From Strigamia acuminata (Eukaryota > Arthropoda > Chilopoda > Geophilomorpha > Linotaeniidae): DNA of 64,000 nucleotides. Of the stretch, positions 60,164 through 64,000 are shown in pieces. Location: the NCBI GenBank assembly GCA_949358305.1, contig OX442322.1:7130001-7194000 (forward strand), in the 5' to 3' direction. The translations under genes and the position numbers were made by a program. Every line of letters starts with the position of its first letter. The stretch's first letter is position 1. The notes under the pieces are model-generated. The model did not search any database. It had not been told where the DNA came from and saw nothing but the letters and a program-made list of their open reading frames with translations.

Positions 60164-61732
60164 ATGGTGAGGAAATACTTGTTTCCCAAAAGTGTTTCCG
60201 TTGAAAAAGCTCCGCATACATCCATATGTAGAAGTTTTAATGGTCCCTTCGATCTAATTCCTGGTATGAATTTTCGCCAAAGTGCAAACGTCACATTGTG
60301 TAATTGGCACGTCCAGCAGTGGTAGACCAATTACTGCATCCCGCTTACTCATCTCTTGCACACTTGGAAAATGGATGAGCCCTAGACGTTCAGGCCAAAG
60401 TCTGGCTTATTCTGGGTTAGATGCACTTTTAGTTGATCCGGTTGACGGTTGTTTTTCTTGTTCGCCAAAACTTGCTTTGTTGTTTTGTTTTTGTCTCAAT
60501 TTTTCAAAATCTGGTTTCTGATCACTTGTTCTAATGTAGTAAAGTCTGTCCTTTTTCACAGCTTCCATTAATTGTCTCTTCCATTGTGGATCATAAATTT
60601 TCACTATTCCGCAGCCAATTGCAACTTTGCATCTTGCTTCATCTATGCACGGTCCCGACATTAAAATTCTCCTCAAACCTGGTGCGTAGTAAACCTTCTT
60701 TAAGGTTATCGGAATTGTTTCTTTTCCTCCGGCGCACATCACGCAAACATCTCCCACTCCTTGGATTTGAATTAATGTCTTCTTGTCTGCTTGGCTAATA
60801 GTTCCAGTAGTTTGTCTAAAATTGAAAAATTGATCCTTTTCTTTACAAAAGTGTCCGGTTGCCCCGGTGTCGTAAATCCAGCAATTTCCTGGTGTGCTGC
60901 ACTGTAATGTCTCTTCTTTGCCCAATTCTGTCAGAAAACTGACATCCATCATATTGGCGTCCAATTCTTCAACACTGTTTGTGTTTAAGTTGTTGCTTGG
61001 TGGCAATTGGACTATGCAGTCTCTCGCCCAATGCCCTGGTTGATTGAAGCGAAAACACGGCCCCCGTCCTGATGATCCGGTGGCATTCCCTCTAAAATTC
61101 CTCGTGTTTTTCCCGCCACGATAACTCGATCGGCCACCTTTTTGTCCGCCTGCAAATCCACGACTGTTTTGGCTGTTATGTCCTTGTTGTTGTTGGAGTT
61201 TTTACGAGTTCTCGTTGTTTTTACTGTTAGTGGAGCTCTTCCCCATGTTAAATGCATCCACAATTGACCCCTGGCCCGAATCCCTTCGCTGTTGTGCCAG
61301 TCTGCCTTCTTCAGCAACCAATTCGGCCTCGATTTTTTCCAATGTAAAACCTTTATCTTCCCATCGATAAATGCTCTGGACAATCGACTGGTATTCCAGT
61401 GGCAGATATCGGATTAATTAGAATGCCTGATATAAATTGTCCAATTGATGTTTTACGTCGGCGAGTTTCTTCGCGGCATTTCGTATCTTCGCCGCAAAGA
61501 CCCCAATTGTCTCCGTCGTTGAGTCGTACTTCACGCTGAAGAACTCGTCTAGTAAACGTATTGTTCGTGCGCGTGAGACCGGTTCAAAGTTGGTTTTCAG
61601 CGTGTCCCACGCCTTCATGGCATCTTCAATCCCGCTGAGCAGTTCGTGATACTGTTCCTCAATTGAATAGTAGATTAAGCTGAATGCCCTTCCTTTTCTC
61701 AACTTGTAGTCAGATCGATCCCGCCACGACGC
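60164..61732 (-). pseudogene. gag-pol: Element I gag, protease and integrase zinc domain, broken
   Basis: Cut by K in early gag (ASWRDRSDYKLRKG). Readable in one frame to about 60270: gag, zinc knuckle CFRFNQPGHWARDC (second Cys replaced by Phe), protease IYDTGATGHF (about 60860) and WPERLGLIHF...CDVCTLAK. In-frame TAA codons lie at 61418-61420 (Gln in F), near 61203 and at 60407-60409 (Glu in F). After CTLAK about 20 bases are lost relative to F, shifting the frame; IPGIRSKGPLKLLHMDVCG is readable in another frame (60118-60330). Nonfunctional. Confidence 0.83.
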
Positions 61733-62260
61733 TGTTGGTCTAAAGACCATCTTTTGTCGATATAATATATTTAGATTATCATATATCTCGATGTTTAACT
61801 TGTTTTCACTATCATTTGGTTATTGATCACATTTATGTTCGATTAGTATTATTACGTACGAGATTCCGTACATTGTATTGTTTTTCCCTCATGATTTGTC
61901 CTGTGAGACATGATTTATCTTATGTTATTGTCAATTCACGGCACTAGGTGCCACTACTTATTGCTTTTTCCAATCCAACATGGCGCTGCACACGATTTGG
62001 TGCAGCTTAGCTGAATTTCATCTTTTAGAACTCTTATTTGTAATGTATTGTGTTTATATTAAATTGTTATTATTATTTTAAGTATTCTCGTTCTTTTAGT
62101 GCACATTTCAGTGCATTTACACAGCGCATATAAGCGACATTAGGTCGCGCGCTTTGCCGAAACGATACGCGTCGTATCGTTAATGTCTGTGCGGGCCGCA
62201 CAGCTCCATTTCACGCTTCCAATCGGTTACAACCGATATTTTGCGCACTCCTCTTCTACA
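61733..62260 (+). repeat. 5' LTR of element K
   Basis: 528 bp, TGTTGGTC...TTCTACA. Its start resembles the D LTR (TGTTGGTCATATG). The left edge is fixed by the broken gag of I and the right edge by the primer site. Confidence 0.85.
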
Positions 62261-62261
62261 T

Positions 62262-62279
62262 TGGTAGCAGAGGATGGTT
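62262..62279 (+). other. Primer binding site, element K (initiator tRNA-Met 3' end)
   Basis: TGGTAGCAGAGGATGGTT, one base after the LTR, the same 18 bases as in E. Confidence 0.9.
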
Positions 62280-63310
62280 TTTAGCCTAATACCATCGTTA
62301 TTTGTTTCATTTTTGACGCAGAATTCGCGAAATTCGCGATTTTGCGCGAAAACATTTATTTTCAGGCTACGACGATTCTCCGACCGATATTCGTCCATGG
62401 TACGTTTCGTGCACTGCCTGAAACGCAACGTCAACGTCTTGGATCGTTCGCTGAATATATTCAGCCATTTTCGAGTCTAATTTTGCACGAAATTTTGCGG
62501 GATTCGCAAATTTCAGTGCGAAAATTGTTATTTGCAGGTTTTTCGGATTTTTCGACGTTGTGTAGCAGCCAGGGCTGCTTCTCCAGTGATTCCTCAATTA
62601 ATTTCGTCCGAAACCACGCGGGATTCGCGGATTTCGAGGCGAATATTATTTATTTTCAGATTTTTCGCCGTTTTCACCGTACGACACTGTTTAGCTCCGG
62701 CGACAGTTCCAACGAGAACCCAATACTCGAGTATTGGCCGCTTAGTTCCCCGGTGAACGGCGGTTATCACCGAACTTTTCAAGAGGAAGAAGAGCCTCAA
62801 ATTTTCGATTTTTCGATTTTTCGAGAAGAATTCGGACATTCACGTCCGAATTGCGTTTTTTCCGGCTTTTCGAGAAAGCCGAGCCGCGCCTTCATTTGCG
62901 CGAGGATCGCAACCGCGATCGATTCATCTATTTCTCCTTTTCGAAATACCATTGTTAACTTTAAGATAAATTTAAGGCTTTTGGGGGTTCCTTTAGAATC
63001 GTGTTTGCTCTTCGATCGAGTCCGATCACGCTTACACGTATTCTCCGGTTGTGCTTGTCGCGGTACAAGTGAGGTTTCCCGCGGCTCCAGGAAGCCGATC
63101 GGACCCTTTCAGACTGGCAACCGGAGGTTATTTGATTCCTTCAGAAGGAATTGCCCAATTTGTGGTTTTTCGCCTCGAACACCGAGGGAACCGTGCAGTG
63201 AAGTGCTCCGAATTGTGAAAAGTGTTCCAATCTCGTGCGACATTTCAGTGCCTCTCTCTGAGCCTGTGTGATTTTCGCGTTGTGTTACGCTCTTCGCGAA
63301 CCGATCTACG
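62280..63310 (+). other. Element K leader with degenerate repeats
   Basis: Three diverged units, each of the form GCGGGATTCGC...TTTATTTTCAG(G) followed by TTTTTCG, lie at about 62310-62370, 62490-62545 and 62605-62665. A 309-codon frame (62342-63271) spans the leader but reads as low-complexity F/R/S-rich translation without a motif, and I do not support it as a gene. The last 180 bases resemble the leader end of H. Confidence 0.65.
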
Positions 63311-64000
63311 ATGCAGAAAGCGGCCAACTCGAACAGTTTAATTCCGGTTCTCGGTGTCGACAATTATGAACAATGGCGATTGTCGATGCAATTTCTTTTG
63401 AAATCGGAAGGGCTCTGGAGGCACGTGACAGAGGACAAGGAAGCGGAACATATTGCCACGTTAACGCCCAAAGAATTGGATAGATTCATGGTGAAGAAGG
63501 ACAAGGCATTAGGACACATCTACATCCACGTGAGCCCCGCCAAGCGTACTGTTTTGGAAACCTGTAACACGCCAAAGGAGGCGTGGGACAAGTTGGCGAA
63601 AACCTACGCGCCCAGCTCTAGAGCCCGTCAAGCGGCAATGCGCTGGGAGTTCCTCAGCCTCCAACTCCAACCTGGCGAAGATATGCCAGATTTCATTGCC
63701 CGCGTGACAATTACGTGCGCCAATTAAGCGACGTCAATGAAGTCATCAGTCCGATTCATCACGCATACCAGTATTTAAAGTGTCTGCCGCCCGAATATGC
63801 TCAGGCGACCTTCGCAATATACCATTGGCCAGACCCTAAGTTTACACCGAAGGATGTTGCCGAACAATTGATTTCCAAGCACATGCGGCTCAAATCCATC
63901 GGGTTACTCGGAACGAGCCAATCAGCAGCTCACGCGTCTATGAAGGGACAATTCCGACCCAGAAATAAATCCGGACCTCGTGATATTTCAACAGTGAAAT
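63311..64000 (+). pseudogene. gag: Element K gag, partial, with a one-base deletion
   Basis: ATG 63311 (MQKAANSNS). Copia gag almost parallel to H: NYEQWRLSMQFLLKSEG, KRTVLETCNTPKEAW, SSRARQAAMRWEF, EDMPDFIARV. After the last Val a single base is missing relative to H (GTC GAC in H, GTGAC here, near 63706), so the annotated frame ends at 63725-63727. The gag sequence continues in the next frame (YLKCLPPEYAQATFAIYHW, HMRLKSIG) to the window edge, before the zinc knuckle. Confidence 0.82.

Larger units (their letters stand above)
43242..61732 (-). mobile_element. Element I: Ty1/Copia, split by J, a solo LTR and K
   Basis: Minus-strand pieces: gag/integrase 61732-60164, integrase to RNase H 59853-57338, RNase H end 43813-43589, then polypurine tract and 3' LTR 43570-43242. 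It is the same lineage as F and B. K cuts it in gag, so its 5' LTR is outside the window. It has in-frame stops and at least one deletion. Confidence 0.87.
61733..64000 (+). mobile_element. Element K: Ty1/Copia, 5' part
   Basis: 5' LTR 61733-62260, primer site, leader and the start of gag; it runs off the right edge. Close to H and D. The expected 5-bp duplication on the left is GACGC (61728-61732). Confidence 0.88.

Noticed and set aside
37163-61732. Repeat-induced point mutation as the cause of the stops
   Set aside because: It would produce dense C-to-T changes across LTRs as well, whereas F LTRs differ at about one position.
62342-63271. 309-codon frame in the K leader as a gene
   Set aside because: It overlaps degenerate leader repeats, has biased low-complexity composition, and is not kept in the H or D leaders.
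1-64000. Host genes, tRNA, rRNA, CRISPR arrays or plasmid/phage features
   Set aside because: Everything longer than about 300 bases is accounted for by LTR elements; short tRNA matches are primer sites only.

Overview
This window is a pure retrotransposon landscape. I see no host gene, tRNA, rRNA, CRISPR array or bacterial-type operon. It is eukaryotic nuclear DNA, and most likely animal (arthropod is my best guess): one Ty1/Copia family carries the Drosophila copia-type primer site that pairs with the anticodon stem of initiator tRNA-Met. The species cannot be fixed from the sequence.

The window is a nest of LTR elements inserted into one another, which target-site duplications (TSDs) and split reading frames let me order. 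I use letters. H is the outermost visible element (Copia, + strand, leader from 22333, visible to 43241). It holds B (Copia, +, 4880-22332), which holds A (Ty3/Gypsy, -, 1-4879), C (Ty3/Gypsy, -, 5447-14453) and E (Copia, +, 14739-21758). H is also cut by a solo LTR of the A family (22785-31751), itself split by D (Copia, -, 22807-30030); by a 166-bp solo LTR (33857-34022); by F (Copia, +, 34227-41977, preceded by a 3' fragment of a second F copy), whose 5' LTR carries a solo A-family LTR (34460-36334); and by a solo LTR of the D/K group (42070-42617). At 43241 H is interrupted by I (Copia, -, 43242-61732), which holds J (a 13.5-kb Ty3/Gypsy, +, 43818-57333), a solo Copia LTR (59854-60163) and the start of K (Copia, +, 61733 to the window end).

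E and J look youngest. Their LTR pairs read as identical, and their gag-pol frames are open. C has about 1% LTR divergence and three in-frame stops. F and D have in-frame stops but no frameshifts. H and I are clearly broken. The three Gypsy elements all join gag to pol with a canonical -1 slippery heptamer ending in AAC. The Copia elements encode gag-pol as one frame. Primer sites in this one locus use tRNA-Gln (A), tRNA-Pro (J), the 3' end of initiator tRNA-Met (E, K, partly D) and its internal anticodon arm (F).

The least ordinary content is: (1) the A-family LTR, an array of perfect short stems mostly closed by tetraloops, with paired compensating changes between copies; (2) an extra 3' coding region in C with a complete ULP1/C48 cysteine-protease signature (HW, D, Q-x5-C); (3) an unrecognised 955-residue 3' protein in J, probably expressed by splicing; (4) non-canonical TA...TA LTR ends in E; (5) two unrelated elements (E and J) inserted at the same homologous site of two related Copia pol genes.
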